Assembly (NCBI GenBank): GCA_950295325.1
Contig: OX485805.1
Span: 7,564,501-7,628,500, forward strand
Direction of reading: 5' to 3'
Source of the DNA: Polytrichum commune
Lineage: Eukaryota; Streptophyta; Polytrichopsida; Polytrichales; Polytrichaceae
Length of the DNA stretch: 64,000 bases
Each line of letters begins with the position of its first letter. Positions within the stretch are counted from its first letter, which is position 1. The notes under the pieces were generated by a model. The model was not told where the DNA came from. It worked only from the letters and a program-made list of their open reading frames with translations, and did not search any database. Both the position numbers and the translations under genes were made by a program. Shown here in pieces: positions 1 through 11,935 of this stretch.

Positions 1-611
1 TATTTAGGTTGGGTAGACCTAATTATTGCTAATATTGTTATTACATGCATATTTACCCAAGTTAATGTTGTATTATGGGGGCAGGGGGTGCCAAAATAAT
101 ACCATGGTTTTGAAAATAAAGCCTCATCGATATCCTTGTATAGTTGCCACATGCAACACAACCAAAATAGATAAAGAAACAAATAGATAAATTTATTTGG
201 TCGATCTGTTCAGAAGAACCTTTTTACTCTTGCCATTTTCTTAGGTAGGCTAGTAGTTGGTAGGCCAGCTAAGTTGGAGCAATGTGGTTGGTCAAAAAGA
301 AAAGCTCTCTTTTGAAGGAAGTGTTTCTCCTACCCCATGACATATCTACCATTGCACAATCGCATATGAGTCTTACAAAATAAGTTCCAATTTGGTGTGT
401 ATCGTGACTTAGTAAATATCATCAATGGTTTGAAGGACTTCACAACGATACTTGAAAACAAGGAAGAACATAAACCCATAGAAAATAACCCGACTATCAT
501 GTAGGGGTCACACCAAAATGGAGAGAACCAATACCAATTTTGTGTATTGACAAACCGATAATCGTTCCGCTTTGACCGAACACGTACCCATCATTTGCAC
601 AAATGAAGTCA
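1..611. other. gene-free intergenic DNA
   Basis: AT-rich sequence. I see no coding pattern, RNA gene or recognisable repeat on either strand. Confidence 0.6.
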
Positions 612-1005
612 ACAAACAATGAGACCCGACTTCTCGTTGCAAAAAATGAACCGGTCAAGTTTGAGAAACATCCGGTTCAAAGGTCAAGACTTTAGGGAAA
701 ATACCGATCGTTCTCGAGGAGTTTGCCACAAATCAACGAAGAAAAATGTGAGTAGAAAACCATGAGAGATCATAACTCCAATTGGACTTGGAAACACTTG
801 GATCTTGACCAATTTCACCCAAATGTCTCCCGAGACACTACTTCATTAATTTGGGGCATATTCCATATTTATTTATATTTATTTATTTATGTTCCCCCAA
901 AACGATCGGTAGGTTTCCCGAGAGTCTTTACCTTCAACCGGTCATTCCTCAAAGTCAACCAATTCATTCATTTGTACTAGCGGTCGGTCCTCCAAGTTCA
1001 TTGGA
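612..1005. repeat. ACCGGT-rich dispersed repeat (family R5), foldback copy
   Basis: The left part (about 630-712) carries the family signature GAACCGGTCAAGTTTGAG followed by a second CCGGTT and ACCGATCGTT. The right part (about 900-993) holds the same signature in reverse complement, so the copy is an imperfect inverted repeat with arms of about 90 bp around a 190 bp spacer. Related single copies lie at 11608-11835, 43968-44190 and 51700-51905. No coding potential is seen. The class of element is unknown. Confidence 0.6.
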
Positions 1006-4000
1006 GTGAAGTTATCGTCGCTAGCTAGCTATAGAAAGCAACTATTTAGTAGTGGTAGCAAATGCATTTGATGTTAGCTAGTTAAGTTAGTGACGGTTGG
1101 ATAATGAAGGAAGGACCCCCAATGAATGCCCCAAACTTTGTTGGTTCCTTGGGAGGAGCGAAGGGCCTTGAATTATGGAGAGGAAGCAAAGCACCTCACT
1201 TTTGGCGCACGGAGAAGGGAACGAGGCCCCACATAATTTCATAACATGATCACCGGACTTCAAGGCCAAGCCATGATGCAAAAGGGGGAATTAAAAGTAA
1301 ACCCGAAGCAACTCACGAAAAGTTTGACGGTTCTTTCATGACTCTAAGTTATATATACACACCCACTCATCACTAACTTGGATTGATTGACTTAATGGGT
1401 TCCCAAACCCGCACTTGATTTGGGCTTGTCGGGATCGGAATTCCCCATTGGAAAGTGAACCCAATACAATCAAGCCAAAATCGTTTCTAAACTAACTTGA
1501 CACACAAAGTTTCTTCTTAATTTTTTGGAATGAGAATTTTGATTACGATAGCAATTTATGCATTATTGACCATTACTTTTGAATTCCAAAGTCCAATATG
1601 GGTTGACAAACCGAACTCGTGCGAAGCTTAGAATAAGTGACCTAGCTAGCTAGGTTGCCCACACAATGAGACTTGCTCTCCTTGTTGACAATTCACTTGA
1701 CCCTTTTGCAACTACTAAGTGTTGGTGTACGAAACCCCGGTCGAGTGAATTGTGGGCATTGTACTACATGAAGTTTTAAAGTACATATGGTCCTTTCGGA
1801 GTTGGTGAGGTCAAGCCATGGTCAATGATGTCACCATACCCATCAATGAACGTGTGACCCCTCTCTCTCTCTCTCTATATATATATAAAACCTTTCATGG
1901 GGAGAAAGAAATTGATCGAATTTGATTAAATCTTAGTTACCTTTTTCCTTTCTTGTATTGTAAAATAGCCAAGTTATGTAGGGCCTAGACTTTAAGGTTC
2001 GTTTGGTTCCATGTAACATGAAAGTGCTTGTCAACTTTGGAGTAGATTGATCATTTTTGGCTCAAAGTGTTGTCACATGTCATCATGTGATTGGTTAACA
2101 CTTTCCTAAGATGACATGGACAAGTGTTTGATCAAACCAAAAAGGATGGTATTTAGAAATTGTCTATACATAACTTATACCGGATGGAGATCTCCCCAGT
2201 TGGGTACCTACCACAACGGATACAATTATTGAGCCTAACTGAAGTTAATTGGGGCAACCCTAAGTTTGCAAGTTTGAAGATAGAATTCGAAATTATTTTT
2301 CATGGATGAAATTGTCAAAATTTTCTAAATCATAAAATTGGATGAAATTGGTTCATATTTGGATGAACACATGTGATGTCATCCATATGTGGCTTCATAG
2401 CTCCGATTTGATTGTCGTCATTTTGACTTTCTTCAAATTTTGGAAAAAAAAGAGGTTGACTTGGGTAAATTAAAGACAAGGTTGTTATTGGATGTTGGTC
2501 ACTTAGATTTGTCAATTTCGCATTATAGGAATTATCAACTTGGTTCCATCACCTGCACATTATGTATTCTCTATTCTTTTGGTACACAACACCTTGACCT
2601 AGCAAGAGTTTGGAGTTGGCAATTTGGCATGCTTTAAGCAAGAAGACATTGGTATTAGACTTTGACTGGTTCATGAGCATGTTTCTCTTTACGTTGGAGG
2701 TCTACAACTACTAAGAGAGATATCCCACATACTAATCTAAGGCAGAAGATTTGTGGTATTTTATGTGGTTTTCACCATAAATTAACAAGGATGGTGCCAT
2801 TGCAAGTATATTTGTGTGCAATGATCCTTCAACTTTTTGGAGATCAAAATTGCATGTTAATTTTGTTTTCTCCCTTTCACCATTCGTGTATATCCCTCTC
2901 TCAAGAAAATGAGTGATGGAGGCCCCATTTGGTTTTATGAATTCACTTTGATTCTCTCCAAAATAAGATACTTATAAGGAATATGGTATTATTATACTAT
3001 GCAAGGCGCTTCCTCATTGCTTCTTTTTTTGATGTTGAACTATAACTCCCACGTGTACATAAGTGAGTCTTAGTCACCAAAACATTGTCATGTGGCAAAG
3101 TTTCAAGTGAACATGTCAAGCAAGGTATATATGGGCGTACGTAGTTACTCTTCTTCACCAAACACCTATCTTTAAGTCGGGTTTGAGTGGAGGTAGGCAT
3201 CAGCATGGTCTTGTGGTGCATGTGCAAGGGCATAGCCATGGGTACATGTGTCATCTGTGTGTGTGTGTGGGGGGGGGGGGGGACTCCTAAGTGAAATGAA
3301 GTATGCATTAGTAGGGAGTCTTACGTCTTGCAGTGGAGAGGAGGAGTTTGTGAGTTCTCCAAAATGTTTGTTGTGTCTAACCATTCGCATGTTATTGATG
3401 GTGGGGTTAGTGCCCATAGAGAGGAAGGGAAGGCATGCGTTGGCGGTTTGTACTGAGCATAGGTGCCCATTTACAAACATTTTGGTCGTTTCCCTAAAGA
3501 ATAAGCGGATAGCATGACCAATACAATTATAGGATGGAAAGGGACACATGCACTTGCATGATATTAAAATTGATTTCTACTTTAACAATATTCATTTCTA
3601 AACACCCCCAACCTTTCTAAATTGTTTTGATTTTGTGTGCAAAAAAGAGAGAGTGTAGCAATTAATTTGATAAATATTGGATTTGTTTATCTAAGTGATT
3701 CTTGGGCTCCTCACCTGGGGGCTACCACGGACATGTATGATGCACTCTCATGCCTTTCCTACCACAATGCATTAGTAATCACAATGATAAACTATGGTTA
3801 GGAACATTATTCATAGATTTGGCACAACCCAATGCCCACGACTTTAGAACTTTAAAACCGAAGCAATAATCACTGACACTATAACATGGAATGTAAAAAA
3901 TTTGTAAAATGTTGTGATTACACTCCTAGAATTTCGTGGCCCACCTAACCGAAGGTACATGCTTACTAATATTATGTAAGATGTTGGAATCATTTATGGA

Positions 4001-4499
4001 TTGCCAAGTTTATCTTACCAAACCCAAATTTTGTGTTGTAAGAATAAGAGGGACTCGAAGATTGCCACTCCATGTTGTCTACTTGGAGGCATTTGGATCG
4101 AGATTGCCTTTGTCATCCATTCATGCTTTGGATGTTGCTATCGTCACTCGTCGAGGTAACTTTTTTAGGGTTTGAGATCGGGTAGTAGCGTACATAATTG
4201 TACTAGAGATATACGAGTGGTATACTCTTGCCGAAAGTTGTCCCAAGTGACGAGGTTGTACTCATTAGTGAAAGAAGATTTTGACTTGATGTGGGACCAA
4301 TTTTTTTGTGTTGACATATATAACAACTTTGGGGGGTGGGGGGCTTTAGTATTTGGGAAGGCCAAATGGACCTCATGCCATTGGGGGCTTGTAAATGACG
4401 ATAGTCGCACTTGATTGGGCTATCCGTGAATGACGGACTGACATATGAAGTTTAAGGCCACACGTTCTTGTAACAACTACAAACGCGTACCCAATACAC
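1006..4499. other. gene-free intergenic DNA with microsatellites
   Basis: No gene is supported. Low-complexity tracts include a (CT)n(TA)n run at about 1859-1887 and a (GT)n run passing into poly-G at about 3258-3282. One stray copy of the 9-mer TGTAACATG, the motif abundant in the large MULE, lies at 2012-2020. Confidence 0.6.
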
Positions 4500-4607
4500 C
4501 TCAAGCCTAGTGTAGCTAAAGTGGATGCGTCTTCTTGAATGGTTACTTTTTTTCTCAAGCCTAGTGTAGCTAAAGTAGATGCGTCTTCTTGAATGGTTAC
4601 TTTTTTT
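4500..4607. repeat. 54 bp tandem duplication
   Basis: Two adjacent 54 bp units (4500-4553 and 4554-4607), each starting CTCAAGCCTAGTG and ending in a T run, differ by a single base. This is a recent local duplication with no gene attached. Confidence 0.85.
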
Positions 4608-4652
4608 TCCCTAGTAGCCCATTTCTCGTAGGATATGAAACACGTGATAAGG

Positions 4653-5053
4653 TACACTTATATATATATGATATGTGGTGGCATATGGTATTTAATGACA
4701 CTATGGTAACTTTTTGGATGACACTTCTCATGAATGAGTGAACACATATTGTCATGGATGATGGAGGAGTTCATCCATTGGCGAAAACCTTACCTTCTCT
4801 TGTCAATAACTTGTGATGACATATTGTCTTGGACGATTGAAAATTGGATGAAAAATCACTTGGTAAGTGACGGTAATTGCAACCATGTAAATTTGTAACC
4901 CCCTCCCCCTCCCCCTCCCCCTAAAAACATTATGAGGAATGGAAAATAATGTTGGGTTAACATTTAGTGACGGTGACACGACACCATGGTTTACAATTAG
5001 TATTGAGCAAAACAATTAAAATTTGGTGACATTGAATATCATATTTAGTGTAG
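4653..5053 (+). mobile_element. MITE family 1, copy A
   Basis: About 400 bp, non-coding. It shares its whole length with copies at 14292-14670 and 52375-52768 (same strand) and 57458-57839 (opposite strand). Shared internal blocks include GGATGACACTTCT, the GAGTTCATCCATTGGC block, GGATGAAAAATCACTTGGT and CATGGTTTACAATTAGTATTGAG. The right terminus ends ATTTAGTGTAG, complementary to the CTACACTAAAT-type terminus. The left terminus of this copy is eroded. The target duplication is not clear. Confidence 0.75.
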
Positions 5054-6427
5054 TATCAGATAGTTAGCAAATCCAAATCAGGGATTTGTAAATCCAAATC
5101 GTGGTCCTTGGCCGTCACGTCACATAACGTTGGGACGTGATGCCCGTTGACATGGTAATTTTTCTTTATGGCACCGATTACGTTTTAGGTTGGCCATTCT
5201 TTTTAGGTGAATTTTTTTTATTGTAAATTTTTTTTTTGGGCTTTTCCTAGAAGTTGACTGCTCTTGGTCGACTACATCAATCAAATTTGAGTAGTCGACT
5301 GTTGTGGTTGATTGCTTTGGTCAACTGTTGCAAGCAACCATAGTAGTAGACCACAACAGTAGACCACAACAATCAATTGCTAAACTAAAAGTTGCAAAAT
5401 TGAAGACGCCCCCAAAATATGGATTGTCAGATATTGTAGGCAAAAAGATCTAACGGCCCATTTTTTTGGGAATATTTTATTTTTATTTTTTCCTTTGTAA
5501 TCGACCAAGGGTTTGGCTGTGTCAGTCTACCCTTGGGCAAATTGTCAGATTTACCCCTCACTGAGGTGACGTTTTTTGGTCCGGTGTCACGTTGCTATCA
5601 CATGATATGATGTGATGGACGTGGACGTGATTTTCATAATCCAAATCAAGGTTGTAGCCACTTCTATCATGAATTTTGGAGTGATATATTAAGACCAAGT
5701 AATGTCGTTTTTCAACTTTGTGACTACCTGTGAAGAGGATTCATAGGTAAAACATATTCATACATAAAACAAATTCATAGTATAAATTCCTATAAGAAAA
5801 TGTGGAGTAAAAGTGCATGATGAAAAAAGGGTTACGTGGTAAATAGGTGTGATAGGCTAGCAACATGTTTATTACTTATGGATACATTGGTCCACCACAA
5901 ATATAGTGTGAAGAACAACTGTTCACTAGGGATAGCAATTTGCTCTTATACCAAAGATCTCTCATAGTTCAGGCACCTTCCTGCCTAATAATTAATTAAA
6001 GTGCGGAAGTAAGTTAGGCAACCCATAAAATAATATGCTAAAATTGGGAAAATCCAAATAATAATCTAAAATAAGTTAGACATTCATCTAGTTATTTTTA
6101 TAATTCATGGATGGTTTTCCCAATTTCATCTATGCTAGCTATGAGTGACTTAAACACTTCCCTTAACCAACATTCCTTCCTTACCCTAAAGTTTGTCTTT
6201 TACTTGTATTGTTTTTAGACCACGAGTGAGATTGAGGCCACGTGAAGACATAGGTGAATTTGCCAAAAACCATACCATTACACAACTCCTTGGTTGTGTT
6301 ATCAGAGAAAAGGTATCACATGAACATAATTCTCCTTTAATTCTAGGATCCCCCGTTTATGAGATACAATCTTTCTATAAACCGTAAGCTTTTTGACAAA
6401 CAATTGTAAATTATGACAGTTTTAAAA
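5054..6427. other. gene-free intergenic DNA
   Basis: No coding pattern is seen. A locally repetitive patch at 5255-5400 is rich in GTCGACTG, TTGTGGT and ACCACAACA words on both strands, giving short inverted repeats of unknown origin. Confidence 0.5.
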
Positions 6428-6482
6428 CCGAGACTTCTTTCTTTAAAAAAAGACCATCATGTAGCTGCTTAATAATGTTATG
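6428..6482 (-). repeat. short dispersed repeat R6
   Basis: Read on the minus strand this begins CATAACATTATTAAGCAGC, then TACATGATGG and TTTAAAGAAAG. The same block occurs on the plus strand at 26636-26700 and 51992-52060. It is probably the conserved end of an otherwise unrecognised repeat. Confidence 0.6.
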
Positions 6483-7284
6483 AATGAAACCATCAAGTTC
6501 ACCTTGGATGAATGTGTTCATACGTGGATGAAAACATGTAAAAGTTTGTCCATGCGCGGGTTCTCTCCAATGATTGTGGCCTTTTCGGCTTTCTTGAGAA
6601 TTTGTAAAAACAAAAGCACTCCGTCCGGGCCCTACTACAATGCAATCTACTCCATGCCCTTATTATGTGTATACTCTACTCTACCCTTTGATTACTTTAG
6701 CGAAAAGGGGCCAATCGTGATGAATACGACCATCATCAACATCATCATTCGTGTGCCTTCTGATCCGTCCCATGTTTGTGGAAATTTTAGGATTAAAAAA
6801 AATTTGTTTTTGACTTCCGGGTCGGTCACACAATCGGTTAACAAATCCAAAATCGGATGATGACTCCAACTTTATCTTAGCTAGCCACGAAATTTGGACG
6901 AGAGATCATCATCATCTTCATCATCAATCCCGAGCCCATGGCCTATTATTTCCATGCATGGTTTAACGGTCACATGCAACATTTCCACGCTCGGGTTCTA
7001 TTTTAATCAAGATTGTTATGCAATTGCATGTGTTAAATCTATGTATGTGTGCTTCTACACGGTGTTTTTGACTTCAAGTTTTCGAGAGACGAAGCCCTTG
7101 GCTAGCAAATCATTGGGGTGACGAAGCCAAATATGGATGATTATACCATCTTTCATCCAAATTTATACACGTTCATTTAGAAGTTGGTAAAATGAAATGA
7201 AATTGGTTTTGAAGCTTGGAAAGTCGACAAGGTTAATGGGATCAAAAGTACATCAAGATGGTTTCAAATTCATTAGTTCTCTAG
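6483..7284. other. gene-free intergenic DNA
   Basis: Short open frames here have no recognisable composition or domain. No repeat shared with the rest of the window was noticed. Confidence 0.5.
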
Positions 7285-7965
7285 ACTGGCGGAGTGCGGT
7301 TGCCTCGATGAGATAGAGGCTGATGATAACTTGTTGTTCTGATTGAAAGGAAGATTTCATGCTTCCTAGAATTACATTCTCAAATAGTGATGGAAGCTTA
7401 TCTCTAATGGGGTTGTATAGTGGGAGTCCAATACAAAATGTGCCTCATTTTTTATGTGCCTTGTAGGAGCAAAAGTGACATAGTCTAGTATCTCTAGAGA
7501 TAGGGATACTCGTTCATCGTCAAGTTTCAATGTCCAAGTCTATGGTTTGAGGTGCGGTAAGCAGCAATGATCTTGCGTTGTGGTGGAGTTTTGAATGATT
7601 GCTTCAAGTACAATTCATATTCGTAGTTAAGATAATCCTTGAGGTGGAGGTAATCTAGTTTCTTCCCAGAGAGATGGAAAGAGTTCCACTCTTTAGCAAG
7701 AAAATCCTCCTTGATATCAACATATGTTGTTTTTCTTTATTTGATTGGGTTGTCATGGGTTTCCCAATGAGATAAACCCCATGATGTCTTCCACATGGTT
7801 GTCGATTTGTACTAAGTGTTAAATCCTTGTTTGGCCAAGTGTTGGGATATTGAGGTTGCTTTACTAACTAACCAAGAGGGGGATGGTGGGCATGTCATTG
7901 TTGAAAGCCCACAGGAAGCTTGAGAGCATATAATTCTTGAAACGATCACCTGGACATGTTGAACT
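7285..7965 (-). pseudogene. LINE relic, C-terminal region of ORF2
   Basis: On the minus strand about 63 codons (7718 down to about 7527) read without a stop and end in RTSNHRLG. After a frameshift come IET-stop-R, then RDTRLCHFCSYK and NEAHFVLD. This matches the zinc-binding C-terminal tail of many LINE ORF2 proteins, which run HRL-IETGRW, then CxxC, then E-x-HF. Stops and at least two frame changes show it is dead. The upstream part (to about 7965) is compatible with the preceding ORF2 region but weak. A shortened second copy lies at 8370-8530. Confidence 0.65.
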
Positions 7966-8369
7966 ACAAGAGAATAAGCTTACTCTTTACCCTCTTGACG
8001 TTTGTTTACTTAACAAAGCTTGAGATTACTTCTAACGTATCTAGTTGCCAAGGTCTAGGTGGTTTGATTTTTATAAAATTTAGGGATACTTTTGGCTATT
8101 TTATTCACAAAATCATAGAATAATTATGTAATACTATATATATAATATTTTAGAATGATAATATACCGGTGCATGGCTAGATTAAAAGTCACTGCTTCCA
8201 CAATTAAGTTAAGTGGGGCATGTCTTCATCTGCATTGGTTGGCCCCAAGGGGTTCATTGAATTGATCAAAGTTGTATCTAATAGCCTTCGAAGGATCACA
8301 AAAGAACTTCTTGTGAGATTTTTAAAAAAAAAATCCTCTTGATTGTCATGGCCAATGCAATGAAATGAA

Positions 8370-8530
8370 AGTCTAGGAAGCCAAAAGGATTATGGGACTA
8401 GAAGTACATCAAGATGGTGTCAAAGGGGTTAATTCTCTATAGTAGTAGAGTGCAATGTCCTCAGTAAGATAGGGGTTCCACTCTTTAGCAAACATGCATG
8501 CTTGATACTGTCAAATGTGATTGTTGGGAT
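8370..8530 (-). pseudogene. second, internally deleted copy of the 7.3 kb LINE relic
   Basis: The stretch with GTACATCAAGATGGT, TTCTCTA and AGATAGGGG parallels about 7245-7320 of the neighbouring LINE relic. It then jumps to GTTCCACTCTTTAGCAA, which parallels about 7683-7700. About 360 bp is therefore missing from this copy relative to the other. No open reading frame remains. Confidence 0.5.
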
Positions 8531-8883
8531 ATCTTGGATTTGCCATTGTGGTAGACTCCATGATATTGTTTTGTACCAAATGCCCAATCCTTGTTCAGTT
8601 GGGTGTTGAGAAAGTGAGGTTGCTTGATTGACACACCAATAGAAGGGTCACTTGATTAACCAATGTGATTACTTCAAGAGAAATATAATCTTGAATTTGA
8701 CGTCCTACAACTTTGCACCTTTCATCAATTATGAAGTATGAAATGACATCCTTTATGATTTGCAATTGTTAGGGAGATGAGATAGATTTCGATAGGTTTT
8801 CATTTCAATTACAATGAAAAGTAATGATGCTATGAGGTAAGGGGCCCTAATTTAATTGCTTATCTTAATCAAAGACATATATT

Positions 8884-9012
8884 TGAGTAACAAATGGTTA
8901 GGTGTGGATCTAAGGATGGACGTCATAAAGGCATGTGCTCAAAAAAAGATTGCACTACGTGCTCAAACTGTGTTGACTATTATGGTTTCAACGGTCAACG
9001 TAATTAGACAAA
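8884..9012 (+). repeat. partial copy of dispersed repeat R4
   Basis: It carries GGTTAGGTGTGGATCTAAG, then ATGTGCTCAAA and a GTTGACTATT-TCAACGGTCAAC block, in the same order as 24206-24340 and 58503-58615. Only the left part of the family is recognisable here. Confidence 0.55.
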
Positions 9013-10041
9013 TCTATAAATGTTCTCTTGTTTATAATTAAGATATTCCTTTGAGCTCCCAAAAATAACAAGGAAATTCATGAGGCCTTGATTTGATCTA
9101 CTATTTATCTCATACCAATCACATGTTTCATATCCTATGAAAAGTGGTTGCTAAGCCAAAAGTGTCTATTTAAGACCCACCTACCTTATACTTCAAAATT
9201 CAATAATTGTACAAAATGAGCTTGATAAGAAAATAAAAATAGGGGAATTGTTTTTTGATGTCAAGTGTCTCCAACACGATGATGATATGTCATTCATCCT
9301 TGTATCATTTCCATAGGGAAATGGAAGAGGGGGATGGTGAAGTGCATATTCATGAATAGGTGGACTATGTCCTAAAGTGACATAACATTATTCAGTTATT
9401 ATCACCCACTACATTCTAGTAATATCCAATGATAGTGCTTCACGTGAGTTTATCATGTTGAATCTGCTTAGACAATCATCCATAAGGTATAGTTCTAGCA
9501 CCTTACATGACATTTTCCCAACCCCACCCAACTCGACCACTCAACTGAATAATGTTGTGGAATGACAATTCAAGGGAGTTGATCAAATTGGATGGGGGAT
9601 TGTTGTTTTTAATATTGTGTTTATGAAGGACCATGTATGAGAGATATTTGATGGCAAGATGATTCCTATTAAGGACTTAATTTTTGTGGAGGGGATGTCA
9701 AGGTCAAGGAGTTTTTAATGAAGGATTGTGCATGATACCTCTAATTTCAATAGTAATGATAAAGGGGCCGGGGTGTGCCACCCAAGTTGGCAGAAGTAAG
9801 GTCTAGGACATCATATTTCGTATGCTAGCGGGTGGTAGCAATTTCGGTTAATTGATCACTACAATTGATGTGAATTTAATGAGTTGGAGTGTGTGTTTTG
9901 GGGATGCGGTGGATGGTGGAAAATCCATGGGGGATTTCCTTGAAGAAGCATGATACATTGGAGTAATCTAGCAAGGCAATTGCATCCTAGTAGGTATCGA
10001 AAGAAAGGGTGGAGCCAAGATACGAGGGTGTTTTTCAATTT
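9013..10041. other. gene-free intergenic DNA, possibly more LINE sequence
   Basis: No open frame of convincing composition. Because the LINE tail at 10042-10718 runs right to left, the region left of 10042 would lie beyond its 3' end. I see no clear poly-A tract marking that end. Confidence 0.4.
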
Positions 10042-10718
10042 TTATTTTGTTGGATTCTTGCATGTAAAAATGTGAAATAACGCATAGAGATATGTGGTAC
10101 AAGAGGTATGTACAATGGCATATACAACTTTATTATGTCTATATGTGCAAAGATTATTTACGTGTTTATTGGTACAACATGTGAGGAGGTGGAGGTAGTT
10201 GTTGTTTTGGCAGAGTTGACAGAGGTTACAAAAGTGTGCAAGTGTGAGGTTGAATAGCTTTCGTTTGCAAAAATTCCCAATGTATCGTCCATATCGGAAT
10301 ATCAACGCTTGAGTGATTTGGGCATCAACGGTTTGTTTGGAGGTGGTACCACCCATCGTGGGTGGCGGATATCTCAATTGTTGAGTCGTTTCTTGGCATA
10401 GAAAAGGGTGTTGATTGCAGAATAAGCTTGATATGAATCCCATATGAGTGTGATGGCCATTCATTTGCCTTCACATGCTTCACATAGAATAATTATTTGC
10501 CTATACCATTGAGCATGCACCAATCAATTGTCAATTGAAGTTGCATCTACCAAGATTCGTTGTGCATTGGACCATGCTATGTTGTCGGTTGTCTTTAAAG
10601 TGGTTGAACCTTTCATGAAACATGTACTAATAATTGGATGATATGTGCAACAATCATATATTTGTAGTATAGAATGGATGAATGAGCTACATTCTACGAG
10701 ACAATTTTCATTGGGCAC
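10042..10718 (-). pseudogene. LINE ORF2 C-terminal relic (second LINE type)
   Basis: A 140-codon minus-strand frame contains LIFRYGRYIGN, then CNLCQLCQ, then YLHLLTCC and CTYRHNKVV. The order R-Y-G, then CxxC, then H-x4-C, then RHN is the usual zinc-binding tail of one LINE ORF2 group, with the second motif part mutated. The adjacent minus-strand stretch 10718-10524 (WSNAQRILVDATSIDN) may belong to it in another frame. The type differs from the relic at 7.3 kb. The assignment rests on motif pattern only. Confidence 0.55.
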
Positions 10719-11607
10719 TCATTTATTGGTCAAAACTCATGATAGGTGCACTCATCTCATGCAAATGTATCAGTTCAAAATTCAAGCTCTTATTTAAAAT
10801 ACATTCTAACACATGTGATTGGTGATTGGGCAGATGATGTGTGAAGGGTTTGGCACACTAAATGATATGCACCGGTGCAACGTGTCGGGATGACATGGAC
10901 CCAGACTATCAGGTAGTGCACCAAGGGTGAATTTTGCACTAGGGTCCAAGACCAAAGAAACTCCAAAAATCAACTAATCCTACCGGTTGAAAGTAAAACT
11001 TTGGACCCAAGGAATGTACACACACGCAAGTTTAATGGGCTTGGGCCTAAAACTCACCATAGGGGCAAACATCTTTATAATGTCCGTTTTGCAAAAGGAA
11101 GTTAAGACTCTGTCGATGTTAGTAAAGCTTTGGACAACCTCTCATTATATTATGTTATGAGCATTTCCATGTCGGGTAGGGGGGTCAATATATGGCATAG
11201 TAGAATTGGCTTGTTGCCCAACTTGAAAGCTACAATGTGATTGTCATCCCATATATCCATTTTGTATTAGTAAATAAATTGAACTTTGTATCTTGGCATT
11301 CTAAAAAGGTGATTTTATTCCAAAAATTATTAAACTTTGAAGGAAACATTGACAAATAAATACATGATAAAATTCAAACATTAAAACCATTGCAACATAC
11401 AAAACTTTAAGTCCACGCTAACAAGGTTCTATAGATTAATTATTTCCCACTCTAATGTTTTTGTAGAGAGATTTTCAACTCCCCTTCACAAACTTCAACT
11501 TCACCCTAGAATTGTGTTTGGCTACTAAGTGTTAGTCATTGGAAAAAAAGTCAAGAACACTTTCAAGTGGTTTGGGTTGAATCCATAGTTCATGGCAATG
11601 AACAAGG
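10719..11607. other. gene-free intergenic DNA
   Basis: No coding pattern and no recognised repeat. Confidence 0.5.
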
Positions 11608-11835
11608 AGAACTGACCGCTACTTACAGATGAACCGGTTGAATTTGAGAAACAACCAGTTGAAGTTCAGGACTTCATGAAAATTACTGATCATTTAAGAG
11701 GAGTCTATGGAATATAGTTCAAGTTAATAAATAATAATTGATAGATCACAACATGTAATCGCTTGGACTTGAAAACACTATGGTTTTAACCGATTATGCT
11801 TAAAAATCTCTTTGGATATTGGTTTGTGGTTCAAA
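11608..11835 (+). repeat. ACCGGT-rich dispersed repeat R5, copy b
   Basis: It shows GATGAACCGGTTGAATTTG, an AACCAGTTGAAGTTCA block, then GGAGTCTATGGAATATA and AAAAATCTCT, in the same order as 43968-44190. It is a single copy without the foldback arrangement seen near 630-993. Confidence 0.65.
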
Positions 11836-11850
11836 GTAGAAGAACACAAC

Positions 11851-11935
11851 TCAGGGTTCGTTTCCGTGTAGGCCACTCGCCACAACATTTTCATTAGAAT
11901 CTTGTGGGTGAGTGGCCTACATGGAAACTAACCCT
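11851..11935. repeat. near-perfect hairpin (foldback) element, 33 bp arms
   Basis: The left arm starts AGGGTTCGTTTCC and includes GTAGGCCACTCGCC. The right arm includes GGGTGAGTGGCCTAC and ends GGAAACTAACCCT. About 33 bases pair with four or five mismatches around a 16 base loop. Diverged arms of the same sequence bracket 14183-14962. It could be a minimal foldback element, and its transcript would make a long hairpin. Confidence 0.8.

Noticed and set aside
2997-3549. Overlapping minus-strand frames of 103 and 125 codons
   Set aside because: They run through the (GT)n/poly-G tract and have no domain signature.
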